DNA of 64,000 nt from assembly GCF_037893015.1 (NCBI RefSeq), contig NC_133665.1, positions 104,995,937-105,059,936 of the forward strand. The letters are read 5' to 3'. This DNA comes from Macrotis lagotis. Lineage: Eukaryota; Chordata; Mammalia; Peramelemorphia; Peramelidae. The position numbers were made by a program, and so were the translations under genes. This document shows positions 44,862-57,795 of this stretch, piece after piece (positions within the stretch are counted from its first letter, which is position 1; each line of letters opens with the position of its first letter). The notes below the pieces were generated by a model. That model made no database searches, was not told the origin of the DNA, and saw nothing but the letters and a program-made list of their open reading frames with translations.

Positions 44862-47800
44862 ACTTGCGGAGCCAAGATGGCGACAAGAGGATCGTCTCTC
44901 TTAGGCGCTCTCTTATAAAACTTACAAACTAAGGACTCTAAATTTTCGAGAGACAGAACCCACAGAGGGACCCAGTGAGGCAGTTCTCCAACCCAAGGTA
45001 ACCTGGAAAAGAGCAGAAAGGTTCTGCTACCCAGGGTTGGAGGGGTGGCCAGCCAAAGGGGTGGTCCGCCAGAGTGCAAGAACTTCAGCCTCCCGGAGGC
45101 AGGCCCAGGGCGCTGGGAACTGTGGCTCACAGCAGTGGGGGAGTTCCCTGGCCTACGCCCCAGGAGCACCGGGCACAACTTGGGGCAAGCAGTGTGGCCA
45201 AGGCAGTCCAGATCCAGGAAACAGTAAGCAGGAGCCCCCAAGGGATGAGCTCTGCCCCTGGAATAGGACACTGGGGTTCTGACCACATTCAGATCCTGAT
45301 CACAGTCTAGGCCCCCCCACAGAACAGCAGGCCTCCCCCCACCTCAGCCCCGTGGCAGAGGGGGGCACTTATGGTCATTCTCAGACGAGAAGGGAGGACA
45401 GAGCCTCACACACTGAGATCCTTGTGGGAGTGTCCAAAAAGCTCAGGAAGCACCCCAAAAATAGGCTTAGGCTGGGAAAATGAGCAAGCAGAGAAACAAG
45501 AGGAACACCATTGAGAAATATTTTGCCTGTTAGCCCAAGAAGGATCAAAATACTCAATCTGGAGATGAGGAAACACAAGCTCCTGCATCTAAAGACTCCA
45601 AGAAAAACAGAAATTGGGCTCAGGCTATGACAGAGCTCAAAAAAGTCTGAAAAACAAATGAGGGAGTTGGAAGAAAAACTGGGAAAAGAAAGGAGAGAGA
45701 TGCAGGAAAAACATGAAAATTGAAGTCAACAGCTTAGTCAAGGAAATCCAAAAAAATGCTGAAGAAAATAGTATGCTAAAAACCAGCTTAGGTCAAATGG
45801 ATAAAATAGTTCAAAAAGTTATTGAGGTGAAGAATGCTTTAAAAAGCAGAATTGGCCAGATGGAAAAAGAGATAAGAAAACTCTCTGAGGAAAACAAATC
45901 CTTCAGACACAGAATAGAACTCAGGGAGATTGATGAATTTACGAGAAATCAGGACTCAATACTTCAAAACCAAAAAAATGAAAAATTAGAAGAAAATGTG
46001 AAACATCTCATTGAAAAAACAACTGATGTGGAAAACAGATTTAGGAAAGATAATTTAAAAATTATTGGAATACTTGAAAGTCATGATCAGGAAAAGAGCC
46101 TTGACATCATTTTCAAAGAATACTGGAAAACTGCCCTAACTTCCTACAAGCAGAGGGCAAAATAGAAATGGAGAGAATCCACAGATCCCTCCGAGAAAGA
46201 GATCCCAAAAAACCAACCCCCAGGAATATTACAGCCAAGTTCCAGAACTCCCAAGTCAAAGAGAAAATATTACAAGCAGCTAGAAGAACACAATTCAAAT
46301 ACCAAGGAGCTGCAATCAGGATCTCACAGGACTTAGCAGCAACTACATTAAAAGCTCATAGGGCTTGGAATATAATATACTGGAAGGCAAAAGAGCGTAG
46401 AAAGCAACTGAGAATCAACTACCCAGCAAAGCTGAATGTCCTCTTCCAGGGAAAAAGATGGACTTTCAATGAACCAGGGGAATTTCAAATGTTCCTATTG
46501 GAATGGCCAGAGCTGAACAGAAGGTCTGATCTTCAAATACAGGACTCTGGTGAAGCATAGAGATTGGAGGAGAGAGGGAAAATATGAGGGACTTAATGAT
46601 GATGAACTACATGTATTCCTGTATAGAAAAATGACACTGATAATACTCACATGAACTTTTTCAATTAACAGAGCAGGTAGAAGGAGATTTTATAGATGAA
46701 GAACAGGAGAAGGCTGAATTTGAAGATAAAATATGGTGTAAAAATGGAGTCAATAGAAAAAAGGGAAATGTAATGGGAGAAAGAAAAGGGAGAGGGGGGA
46801 ATAGTCCAGGATATTTCACATAATAAGATTTTTTTTATTACAATGATATGGAAAGGGGGGAGGCAAGGGGGAATGAGGGAACCTTTGCTCTCATCAGAGA
46901 TGGCTAGGAGAGGAAACAGCATATATACTCAATGGGGTATAGACATCTGCAGTAAGAAGGAGGGGGGAGCAGGGGGAAGGGGTGGGGATGTGAATAAAGG
47001 AGGAGAGGATGGACCATGGGGGGAGAGTGGCCAGATATAACACATTTTCTTTCTTACTTCTTGCAAGGGGCTGGGAATGGAAGGCCTGCCCAGGACCACA
47101 GGGCCAGGTGGATTCTGGGCCTAAGGGGTGGTATGGGGGCTCAGGGCTTCTTGGCCCCAGGACCAGGGATCTGTCTGCGGTGCCACTCAGCGACCCTACA
47201 GCAGAGTCATAGTGAAAGGAGAGAGAAAATAGAGTACATGGTAGTGGAGAAATAAGAAAGGAGGGAGTTGTGATCAGCAATGGCAATGGTGGAAAAATAT
47301 GGAAATAACTTTTGTGATGGACTTATCATAAAGAATGAGATCCACCCATGACAGAGTTGTTGGAGTTGGAACAAAGACTCAAGCACAGTTTTTGTTATGA
47401 TTATTTGGGGGAGGGTGCAGGGCAAGTAGGGCTGGATGGCCTGCCTGGGGCCACATAGCGGAGTGATCTTTAGGTGTCTGGGGCTGGATTTGGACCCAGG
47501 GGCTCCTGGCTCAAGGGCCAATGCTCTGTCTGCCACCCAGCCACCCCTACTATTATTACTATTTTATTTTATTTTGGGTCTTTTTTTTTCTTCTTTTTGG
47601 TTTTTGCAGGGCAGTGGGGATCGGATGACTTGCATGTCACACGGCTGGGTGGTTGTTGGGTTTACGAGGCTGGATGTAGACTCAGGTGCTTGTGGCTCCA
47701 GGGCTGTTGCTTCATCCATTGCGCCACCTGGCCATACCTACAATTATTACTATTATTATTTTTTATTTTAATTTTTTTCTCTCCCCTTTACTTTTTTCGC

Positions 47801-47940
47801 CCAAACAAGTCTATCTATAATTCATGGGGGAGGAGGGGTATTTTGTTTACTTGTAAACAAGAATATTTTATTAATGTAAAAAAAACATTTGTACAAAATG
47901 AGAATAAAAAAATAAATTTAAAAATTAAAGAAAAAAAAAG
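44862..47940 (+). mobile_element. HAL1-like composite: L1 5' region and ORF1, no ORF2, SINE-like modules in the 3' part
   Basis: It starts 'cggagccaagatggcgac' (YY1-like, as in L1 promoters). ORF1p-like frames follow: 45713-46165 (coiled coil, then NLKIIGILE) and 46168-46560 (PRNITAKFQNSQVKEKILQA, YQGAAIRISQDLAATT). They are one ORF1 split by a single frameshift near 46125. The inter-ORF region continues to about 47.0 kb. No ORF2 follows. Instead there are three diverged antisense SINE-like modules (47058-47205, 47411-47552, 47590-47738) and an A-rich tail (47880-47940). ORF1 without ORF2 is the definition of HAL1 elements. Confidence 0.7.
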
Positions 47941-47999
47941 ATTTAAATACAAACTAGCCAATTTGGCATTTAAAGCCTTTCAGTCTACCTGTAGCCTGT

Positions 48000-48330
48000 C
48001 TTTCCTTATTTATTATATGTTACTTCCCTTTTACTTACTCTTTATTCCAACCGAACTGGTCTAGCTGCTAAGCCCATTTCTTCGCCTTTTAACAGCTAAA
48101 ATGCCAGCTTGTATATGAGGTCTTTCCTGACTCCAGCCGCAAAACCAGGGTTCTCCTTCCCTGAAAACTAAATTGTACTTACTTTGGCAATACTTCATAG
48201 CACTCATTTGTGTTCAGGTATTTATTCCCACTGGAATATTAGCTGTTGGAAGTCAGGGACTTTTTGTTTTCATCTCTCAGTCTCTAGCACCTGGTACAGT
48301 GCTGGGCCTTAAGAAAACTCGCTAAATGGA
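48000..48330 (+). mobile_element. L2 3' end
   Basis: 'ggcatttaaagcctttcag', 'gtcagggactttttgttttc' and 'agcacctggtacagtgctgg'. Confidence 0.75.
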
Positions 48331-48749
48331 CTTGGGGCATAAGGAAAAAAGCAGAGTCAAAGCTGACTCTCGAGTCATGGGAGTGAGGGGAGGTACTGTA
48401 TAGAAGGGGAAATAGATGGCAATAAGCAGGCTGGGAAGAGGTTACAGCTTGAGGAGGAAGCAGCTTACCATCTGTCAAACCCCCAAAAAATCCACGTCTA
48501 GAAGTACCTGGAGGGGAAGTGTAAGAGGTATTGAGAGTTGAGGGAATGGGAATGAATCTACTTGACTTTTGTAAGGCTGGGTAGAAATAAAAAACTGGGA
48601 ACATTGAGGGAGGCCATATTTCCCAAAGTGCCAGGTCAAAGACCTGGATGGAAATCTTGCCTTTATCAGTAAAGATGTGGCTTTTCCATCAGGCTGGCTA
48701 TTTGCAGTCTTAAGGGTTCCATAAGGGAACTTGGCCAGAGGCATCTTTC

Positions 48750-49560
48750 AGGCTGTGTGTTTACTAGCTGTGTGATATAAATCATTTCCCCTCTGTGGGT
48801 TTCAAATCTATACTTACAACTCAGGCCACTTTAAAGATTACAAAGTTCTTTCCTCACAACAACCCAGGAGGGAGGTAGTATGTGTATTATCCATTTTAAT
48901 GATGAAATAGAGGCTAAGAGGAAAAAGATTTGCCTATGCCACATGGTCAAGATTTAAATTTAGGTTTCCTTACTTTTTCCTTACTTTTGGTTCCACCAAA
49001 ACACAGCTATTCCTATGACTTAAATTTATCCTCACAACATTCCTGTGAGTTATGGATTAAAAGAATAGATATCCTCAGGTGAAAAAAAAAATAAGGAAAG
49101 AGGCCCAAAGGTAGGTCATCTCTTCAGCAGATTCTTCTAATTCCTTCTCTCATGGGGTCAAGAGATTTGCAACTGGAGTCTTCGGAACCATCTAGTTCAA
49201 TCTTTTCCTTTTTTTCAAGAAGGAAACTAAGACTTGCAGTGAGGAAGTGACTAGAGAATCATAGGACTTAAACCTAGAAATAATATTCGAAATTCCAATT
49301 CTATAACTTAAAACCACAATTATTTCAGAGAAGTCACTTGACCCTATGGGATTTTTTTCCCCCAAGTAAAATGAAAAAGTTGTGCTAGATGATTTCTGAG
49401 AAAGATTATTAGCTGGAAGAGTTCAAAGGATAATAAATTTAGATTTGGAAGGAACATTAGAAATCATTTTGGTCAAACTCATTCTGCAAATGAGGAAACT
49501 GAGACCAGTGAGGTCAAGTAACTTGTAGAAGATGACAGTATCAAGCAAAGAGTTGGAATC
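48750..49560. mobile_element. MIR-type fragments
   Basis: Pieces near 48830-48965 ('ctcacaacaacccaggaggg', 'gatttgcctatgccacatg') and 49430-49560 ('gcaaatgaggaaactgagac'). Confidence 0.6.
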
Positions 49561-51599
49561 CAAATTTAGGCATTCTTACTTTTGCTTGGCTATTAAGCAA
49601 GTCTCCAAGTCCCAGTACTTAGGTTTTCCAGAGCTTGGCCAAAGGGAGTGTGAAGTCAAAGCTTTCTTATCTTTAAGGACCCCAAAATTACTTTCAGGGT
49701 GAACATAAAGATTAAGAAGTTCTTTTAAACCTGAAAGAAAGGGAGGAGAAAGCTACTCTGGCACTCTAGCCTGGCAATGGGAAGGGCCCCTGGACCAAGT
49801 CTACATTTTGCCTTTTCAAACCTCTCCTCTGATGGACCAGGGAAACTGCCTCCCCATTCCTCCCAAGAAAGACAGAAGCCAAGAGAACTACAATTCACTC
49901 CATGATTCACAGGTTCCCTCCCAGAGAGAAGTATGTAAGCAGGAAACTGTCTGTTCAAACCAAACCTCCCCATCCTCTTCCAGGGCAAATTCCCGAGCCA
50001 GAGAGACAATCAAAGGGCAGGCCTTCCAAAGCCTGGCAGGAAGCCCTAGGTCTGGGTTTGGCCCAAAATCCTTTGTAGAAGAGCCTCCTTGGGCCCAGTT
50101 GTTGGGACAGTGGAGTCAGACTGAGGCTTTCTTTTTCATTAGCAAATAGGAAATGTTTCCAGACTTCTGCAACTCCTTAGATCTCAGGAGGCTTTTACTA
50201 CTATGAATCATCCATCCAGAAAAGCACCCGGTTCCTGGGGGGCAAAGGGATCCCCACCTACTCAACTGTAATCTACTGCCTGTGCAGTTTTTGGAGTGAC
50301 TGACTCTTTCAGCACTGGCCACAAACTGACAGAGCTTCTAGGAGAAAAGGAAGGAAGGGGAAGTATTTGTGCAATACCACTGCTCCCAGGGGCCTATGGA
50401 CCCAGGGACAGTAGCAATCTCCCCAGCTGCAACTAACTCATTAAAAGATCAGTAGCAGTTTAGTGTTGTGGGATCCCAGGCAGAGCCCTAACTAAGTGGT
50501 ATTCCCTATGCACACCTACCCAAGAAGCTGTGTCTCCAGCATACACATACACTTCCCATAGTCCTAATGGGCTCAGGTAGCAATTTGAAAACTCCTGGTA
50601 GATTATTTTATTCCCAGAAGCAGCAATTGTCACCTCTTTGTTTAGAAACATTCCTTTAGGCTCAGAAAGCATCAGGCTAAACCAGTGATAGTGACATCCC
50701 ACCCCACCCCCACCCCCATTAAACCACAAACAATCTTTTTTTTTCCTTCATAGGACCTTAGCCCTTTATTGGATCTGAATTTGGAAGTGGAAAAAAGGGA
50801 AGGTTCAGGGTCCTGGGAGTGAGCACGTGGAGGGGGGAGGGGAAGGGGGTCTTGGGGCTTAATTGTGCTGCTTTGTCTGCCTGACCTTTGAGCAGAAGAG
50901 TCATCCCATTCCCAGCATCTTTCCACTGTGGCTGGTTTGGAGGGGACTGTGGTTTTCAGGGGCTCACAAAAGAACCAGCAGGCACTTCAAGGTGCCTAAG
51001 CCCTTCCAACTAGATTTGTATTTTCCCATAGCCTCAAGAAGGGAAGGGAATGGGTTTCAGGTGTGAACACGTGAGAGGGTACAGAGAATAGGGATCTAAA
51101 ATAGATTAGGACCAGTGAAGGGAACACAGAATCCTACAACGTACCAAATGAAAGGGAGGTTAAAAAGCCCATTATTTAGAGCTGATAGGACCCTCAAACC
51201 CCTATATTACACAGATGGGAAAACTGAGGCTCAGCTACTTCCTTGCCCAAGGTCATATAGAGGCAGAATTGGGAGAAGGTTGGGGAGGAACCCCCTGGGA
51301 TGAGGAAACATGAGACCTCTAGGGAGAACTAAAGAAAGGAAGGAAGTAGGTGCTCTGTGGGCCATGGATTTGGGAAGTTGGGGGTGAGGTTCCCGGATTC
51401 TGAAAGACTAGCTAAGTAAAGGAAGAGGATGCCTGGTCCAAGTTGTTATTTTGTTTTGGAGGGGGTGTGACCTTGATGCATATAAGGAGCATCGAGAGAA
51501 GCCTTAAGCTCTAGAGAGCTCCAAGGCTGAGGCACATGGAACGATATAATAGGAAGCTGGGATAGCTGAACTTTGGGAGGAGGAGAGCAGGTTCAAGAA

Positions 51600-52700
51600 C
51601 GGATGGAGATGAGAGGGATGGAGGGGATGGGGACTAAGAGGGGGGTGGGGATGAGGATAATGGGAACAAGGAGGGGGCTGATGGGGACGTGGCCTGGGGA
51701 GTCCGGGGCGAGGAGAGGGCGGTGGAGGAGGAGAATCTGGAGAAGTGTGCAGGAGCTGCGAGGGAAGGGCCGGCAGAAGATCCAGCTCCCTTGGGCCCGG
51801 CGTGCGTGCGTGAACGGGGTGGCAGAGGGAAGATAAAGAGGCGGTGGGAGGGGCAGGAAGCCTGGGGGGCGTGGGGGGGCAGGGCCCGAAAGGATGCCAG
51901 AGTGGGGGGGCTGCGGACGGGGAGCTCCGGCCGTGGAGGGACTCGGGAGGGGGAGGGCGGTGGGCCAAGGGGGTAGCACAGGGCAGAGCGGGAGGGGGAG
52001 GGGGAGGGCGGGAGTGGGGGAGGGGCTCCGAGGCGCCCCCCCAGCCCCGCCCCCTCGGCGCTGCCTGCGGCCCGGCCGGCAGACTGACCCGCCGCCGCCG
52101 CCGCCGCCGTGGCCAGGCCCCGGGCCCAGCGCCCCCTCCGGACGGCCCGGGCCGGCTCGGCCCCGCGGGCCCAACACCTACCGGCCGCCACCGCGGGGAC
52201 CCGGGACCAGCCTCTGCGCCGCCTCCGCCGCTCCAACATGGCCGCCCCGCTGAGGGCCGGAAGTGCAGCTCCACTTCCGCTTCCGGCCCCCCCCACCCCA
52301 AAGCCCCCCCTCCGGGCTGGGGACCCCCGGCCCCGCCCCTCCCCCCAGGGTCTCCGCCCCCTAGGGTCTCCCACGCCCCCACGTGGCCGGTCGGGCCGCC
52401 ATTTCGGCTCTAGCTCGGTGCTTCCAGGCCTCTGCCCTCAGGGGGCCTCCAGTCTGAGGAGACTCCCAGTGCTGCCCTCAGGGAGCCTCCGGGAGGGAGG
52501 AGGAGCGGCCGCCCACCCCGTGGAGGGGGCGCAGGGCCTGCCCTCGGGGAGCCTCCCGGAGGCGGCGGGGAAAGCTTCCGGGAGCACCACCCTGGACTTC
52601 CGGCGCCCTAGACCCGGCCTCCGGCAGAGCCCCCGGCGGCGTCCCCCCCGGGTGAATGGAAGGGCCCTCGGGGCTGGACCGGCTCTGCCCAAAGCCATTC
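51600..52700. promoter_or_regulatory. CpG island with YY1/ETS core promoter of CCDC71
   Basis: GC- and CpG-rich, TATA-less. The core at 52233-52286 holds a YY1 initiator (CAACATGGCCGC, 52234-52245) and ETS sites CCGGAAGT (52257-52264), ACTTCCG (52273-52279) and CTTCCGG (52280-52286). This is the layout of a housekeeping promoter firing on the minus strand. A clean donor 50-80 bases downstream supports this. Bidirectional activity is possible. Confidence 0.75.
52182..52255 (-). other. CCDC71: Putative non-coding exon 1 of CCDC71
   Basis: It runs from the YY1 initiator to the donor GCGGCCG|GTAGGTG. It contains an ATG (in GGCCATGTTGG) that opens a short basic upstream frame (MLERRRRRRGW). Joined to the CCDC71 acceptor at 42573, this frame terminates before the main ATG. 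The 5' edge is approximate. Confidence 0.45.
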
Positions 52701-53004
52701 CCGAAAGGAGAGTCTGGGGGCTACTTTGGGGGGCTGCCCCCTTTACAGCCCCCATTGCAATTGATTCCTAGTCTGAGGGTGGGAGGACGGCCCAGTGAGG
52801 GCCACGCCACGCTCTTGACCCCCTTCCCTTCCCTCTCCCCCCATTTTCTTTTCCCCTTGTCTTAATTCTTCCCGCTCCCAAATCCACCTACCTGACCACT
52901 CTTCGGGCTCCATCTGGAGATTCTCTTGGTGATCTCATCCATCACCTTCCATGAGTTCATTTATATTCTTCTGAGTGAATCTTCTGAGTTCTTGGATTTA
53001 CTCA

Positions 53005-53152
53005 ATTTGGCTTTTGTTTGTTTGTTTGTCTTGTCAGGCAATGGGATTAAGTGTCTCGCCCAAGGCCACACAGCTAGGTCATTATGAAGTGTCTGAGGTC
53101 AGATTTGAGAGAAGACTGGTGCTCTATCCCCTGCACCACCTAGCTGCCCCTA
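53005..53152 (-). mobile_element. WSINE1-type SINE
   Basis: 'gtctcgcccaaggccacaca' to 'ctgcaccacctagctgcccc', antisense. Confidence 0.9.
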
Positions 53153-53804
53153 CCCATTTGGTTTTTCAACATAATCTCAAATTCAGCATATCCCAAAGGG
53201 AATTCATTATCTTCTCACACATATGCCTAAAATAACGCCTCTTCATATTTGACCTATTTTTTTTGAGGGTCCACCTGAAGTTGATCCAGGAAAATCTCTT
53301 AATGTACTCAAGGTAGAGCTCAGTATCTAAGTTTCCCTAAAAATTAGTAAAGATATCCCCAACTCCTATATAAACATTCAAGGTACTAGAGGTATATTGG
53401 ATGCAGGACAGCCTTTTTTTCACCTACTAACTTTCCTTGTGTGAGTTGGAAAAGACCTTAGATATCTAATCCAACTTGATAGATAAAACTATTGAAATCC
53501 AGAAAAGTGGTTTAGTCATTTCACAAGGTTTTGAACCCATTTCTCTGACTATAAATTTAACATGCTTTCAAGAAAAGTTTGTACCCCATGCTTCAACTGT
53601 CTAAGGTCCCCTCAAATCTAGATCCCTTTGAAGTTCAATTAAAGGAAGAAAAGGATCAGAAACCAAGATAAAATACGACACATTTTTTTTCTTCTGGTGC
53701 CCAAAATTTGGACAATAAGACAAAAATTTAACCTGTCCCCCAATTGTTTGGTGTCCTAGGAGTCCAATCTCGTTAATCCTTCCAAAGCCTATAGTCAATA
53801 CCTA

Positions 53805-54110
53805 TTCCATGCCAGTGAATAAAACTGGCCTTGGAGTCAGGAGGAAAGAAGTTTGAATCTAGCCTCAGACACATGATACTTACTAGCTGTGTGACTTTGA
53901 GCAAGTCACTTAACCTGATTGCCTCACAACCAGAACTATCTCCAGCCTTCCTGATTCATATCTGGCCACTGGATCCAGATGGCTCTGGAGGAGAAAGTGA
54001 GACTAGCCCTTAGCTCAGCACCCCCTCACTCAAATCCAATTCATATGCTTTTCCTGACTTCACCTCCCTGATGACACAGTCGTCTAGAAGGAAAGACAAA
54101 CATCACATCT
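53805..54110 (+). mobile_element. CORE-SINE with 'ccactggatccagatggctc' tail
   Basis: The head is similar to WSINE1/MAR1 ('ccttggagtcaggaggaaag', 'gagcaagtcacttaacctg'). The body continues 'ccactggatccagatggctc' and 'gatgacacagtcgtctagaa'. The same tail occurs at 34.1 kb and, inverted, at 58.7 kb, so this is a distinct SINE family in this genome. Confidence 0.75.
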
Positions 54111-54116
54111 CTGGGG

Positions 54117-54283
54117 TTTTTTTTGTTTTTGTTTTTTTTAGGTTTTTGTAAGGCAAATGGGATTAAGTGGCTTGCCCAAAGCCACACAGCTAGGTAATTA
54201 TTAAGTGTTTGAGATCGGATTTGAACCCAGGTACTCCTGACTCCAGGGTCGGTGCTTTATCCACTTCGAGACCTAGCCACCCC
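54117..54283 (-). mobile_element. WSINE1-type SINE
   Basis: Antisense, 'ttttttaggtttttgtaagg' to 'tcgagacctagccacccc', with a short 'cacatctctg' repeat on each side. Confidence 0.9.
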
Positions 54284-54739
54284 ACATCTCTGTTTTCTAA
54301 GTAGTTAACTTACTTCTCATTCATTTCCTCTCTCCAAATGGTGGTTAAGACTTAAAAGACTCTTCCTCCACTGCTCTTGTATTTATTTACATGTCTCTTC
54401 CATTCAAAATGACAATTGATTTCATTCAGACTCATCACTTCTCACCTAGACTATTGCATTAAGCTCCTAAAAGTTCAGCTTGACTCAGTTCTCTTCTCTC
54501 AAATTTGTCCTCCACACAGCTGGGTAAATGATAATTCTACAGCATAACACTGACCCTAACACTTGTCTGCTAAAAATATATTCTCTCTACCCCAATAGTC
54601 TGAGACTATTCCATTTCTCCTCTTCATAAATTTGAAATTGAGAGGATTGCTTTATAATTTAGTCTCTGGGATCTTCAGTTACCTTGACTGAGAACTCAAG
54701 TCTTTATGGGATAGAGTACAATCACTACAGAGAGGAATA

Positions 54740-56460
54740 TGAAGACTTTTATAAGAATGAGGTTTTTACAGGGCTAGAAAAAATAGTATCAGAATTCATG
54801 TGGAGGAACAAAAGGTCAAAAATATCAAGAAATTAATGAAAAAAACTGCAAAAGAAAAGTGTCCTAGCCATACCAGATCTAAAACTATATATGAAACAGC
54901 AATCATCAAAACTCTCTGGTACTTAACTATGAAAGAGCATAGTATATCAGTGGAATAGATTACAAAGAAACAGTAGAAAATGACTATAGTAATCTACTGT
55001 TTGATAAATCCAAAGACTCCACAACCTAAACCAAGATAAAGTCAAAATGAGTAGGAATTTAGATATGAAGGGTGATCATTAAGCCAGTTAGGAGAACAAA
55101 GAATAGTTTATCTGTCAGATCTATGGAAAGGAGAGAAGTTTATGACCAGCCAAGAAATAGAGAACAATATAAATTGCAAAATGGATAATTTTAATTACAT
55201 TAAATCAAAAAAGGGTTGTACAAAAATTGTCAATGCAACCATGTTTAGAAGGAAAGTAGAAAACTGGGAAACAATTTTCACAACTAGTGTTTCTTATAAA
55301 GAATTTATTTCTAAAATATATAGAGAACTGAATAAAATTAATAAGATTACAAGCCATTCCCCAATTGATAAATGATCAAAGGATATGAACAGGCAGTTTT
55401 CAAATGAATAAATAATTATTTATAGCCATATGAAAAAATGTTCTGAATCATTATTGATTAAAGAAATGCAAATTAAAGCAACTGTGAGGTACTACCCTCA
55501 TACCTCTCATATTGGTTATATCAAAAAGGGAAATGGTCAGTGTTGGAGAGGATGTGGAAAAGCTGGGACACTAAAATGCTCTGTTGGTGGAATTGTGAAC
55601 CAATCCAATCATTCTGTAGAGTAATTTGGAACTATGCCGAAAGGACAATAAAACTATTCATATCCTTTGATCCAGCAATAGTACTACTAAGTCTATATCC
55701 CAAAGAGATCATAAAAAAAAACCCAGAAAAAGTCTCACATGTTCAAAAATATTTATAGTAGCTCTTTTTGTGGTGACAAAATACAGGAAAATGAGGGGAT
55801 GTCTATCAATAGAGGACTGGCTGAACAAGTTATTATTGTGAGTACTATTGTTCTGTAAGAAATAGTGAGAGCAAGGGACAGCTAGGTAGCATAGTGGATG
55901 AAGCACTGGCCCTGTAGTCAGGAGTACCTGGGTTCAAATCCAGTCTCAGACACTTAATAATTACCTAGCTGTGTGGCCTTGGGCAAGCCACTTAATCCCA
56001 TTTCCCTTGGAAAAACAAAAAAGAAATAGAGCAGCCAAACTTTAGAGAAGCATGGAAAAATTTGCATTGAGATGATCTATTATAATGGTTACAGATTCAG
56101 CAGTTCAGAGATCAAGACAATTATGAAAGTACTGCAAGGGATAATGTCACCCATATTCCAAGAAAAAAGTATGGCGTCTAAATGAAGAATAAAGCATAGT
56201 ATATTCATTTTTTAAAAATTTATGTTTTTCATTTCTTTTAGATGGTTTTTTCCTTTCCCCTTAGTTTTAATTATTCCTTTACAACATGACTAATATGGAA
56301 ATATATGAAACACTATATACATGTACAACTTTTACTAAATTGTTCATGCCATGGGTAGGGTTAAGGGAAGGGAGAGTGGGTAGAAACTTTGCAAATGTAT
56401 GAATGTTGACTACTCCTTTGCAAGAAATTGGAAAAATAAAATAAAATTTCAATAAAAAAG
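54740..56460 (+). mobile_element. 5'-truncated L1 (ORF2 3' half and 3'UTR)
   Basis: ORF2-like text ('ccagatctaaaactatat', 'gaaacagcaatcatcaaaac'), then frames reading SLLIKEMQIKATVRYYPHTS and CWRGCGKAGTL, and the 3'UTR ending at about 56460. Mutated and interrupted by a SINE at 55875. Confidence 0.88.
55875..56020 (+). mobile_element. WSINE1-type SINE inside L1
   Basis: 'gggacagctaggtagcatag' to a tail 'ggaaaaacaaaa', flanked by 'aagaaatagtgag' and 'aagaaatagagca'. Confidence 0.92.
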
Positions 56461-57465
56461 AATACATATCATTCTCCAGTTGTTAAATGGTCAAAGACTA
56501 TGAACAGACAATTTTTCAGATAAAGAATTTAAGCTACCTATAGTCATATGAAAAAATGCTCTGAATCATTATTGATTAGAGAAATACAAATTAAAATAGC
56601 CATTAGATTGGATAAAATGACAAAAAAGGAAAATGATGAATGTTAGAAAGGATGTGAGAAAACTAGAGCACTAATGCACTCTTGGTGGAATTATGAACTG
56701 ATCTAACCATCCTAGAGAGCAGTTTGGAACTATGCCCAAAGGACTATAAAACTGTGCATACCCTCTGATTCAGTTATACCACCACTAGGTCTGTATTGCA
56801 AAGAGTTCTTTAAAAAAGAGAAAAAAAGACCCATATGTACAAAAACATTAATAGCATCTCTTTTTGAAGTGGCAAAGAATTGGAAATTGAGGGGATGCCT
56901 ATCAATTGGGGGATTACTGAGCAAATTATGATATATGAATATGATGAAATGTTGTTTGTTAATAAATCAAAAGTGACAGACTTCTTCAAAACATGGAAAG
57001 ACTTGCATGAACTGATGCTGAATGAAATGTGCAGAACAAGAGAACATTGCACACATTAATAGCAACATTGTGAGATGATCAACTAGATGGACTTAGCTTT
57101 TCTCAGTAGTTCAGTGATTAAGGACATTTCTAAAAGACTTTTTATATGATAGAAAATGCCATCCACATCCAGAGGAAAAAACTATAGAGTCTGAATACAG
57201 ACCAAAGTATACTATGTTCACTTTTTAAAACTTGTTTTTCTTTCTTTATCATTTTCCCCCCTTTAGTTTTAATTCTTCCTTCACAACATCAAATATGGAA
57301 ATATGTTAAACACAACTGTACATATACAACATATATCAAATTGCTCACTTCCATGGAAAGCAGGGTGGTAGAAAAATATAGAATGCAAAAGTTTACAAAA
57401 ATATGAATGCTGAAAACTATTTTTGCATGTAGCTGAAAAAATAAGATAAAATAACAAAAAAGTCA
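56461..57465 (+). mobile_element. Second 5'-truncated L1, tandem to the first
   Basis: 'gtcatatgaaaaaatgctct', 'ctcttggtggaattatgaac' and 'atgcctatcaattggggga', then the 3'UTR ('actgtacatatacaac') and an A-rich end. It begins in the A-rich tail of the previous L1. Confidence 0.88.
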
Positions 57466-57539
57466 GAACTACTCAGAAGTTTTAGTGTCTTTTATTTTTC
57501 CAGTTTCACTTACTAAATATATCCTAATTTTCTTCTTCT

Positions 57540-57795
57540 TGTTGTTGTTCAGTTGTTTCAGTTGTGTCTGACTCTTTGTGACCCCATTTGAGATATCTTT
57601 GGCAAAGGTACTGTAGTGGTTTGCTATTTCCTTCTCCATCTCATTTTATACATCAGGAAACTGAGACAAACAGCATCAAGTGATTTGCCCAGGTTTACAC
57701 AGTAAGTGTCTGAGGCCAAATTAAACTTATTATTTCCTGACTACCCTCCATGCCTGGTTCTTTATCTATTTAACCACTTGGTTGCCCATACTCTA
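57540..57795 (-). mobile_element. MAR1-type CORE-SINE
   Basis: 'gttgttgttcagttgtttca', 'ctgactctttgtgacccc' and 'cttctccatctcattttata', antisense to the 28-kb copy. Confidence 0.85.

Noticed and set aside
44862-47940. Retrovirus-like element
   Set aside because: No LTRs, no gag/pol/env-like frames; the conserved blocks match LINE-1 ORF1 and the 3' end is poly(A).
51504-52771. Frames of 190-290 codons across the 52-kb CpG island
   Set aside because: Low-complexity Pro/Arg/Gly translations in several frames of the same DNA, overlapping a promoter core.
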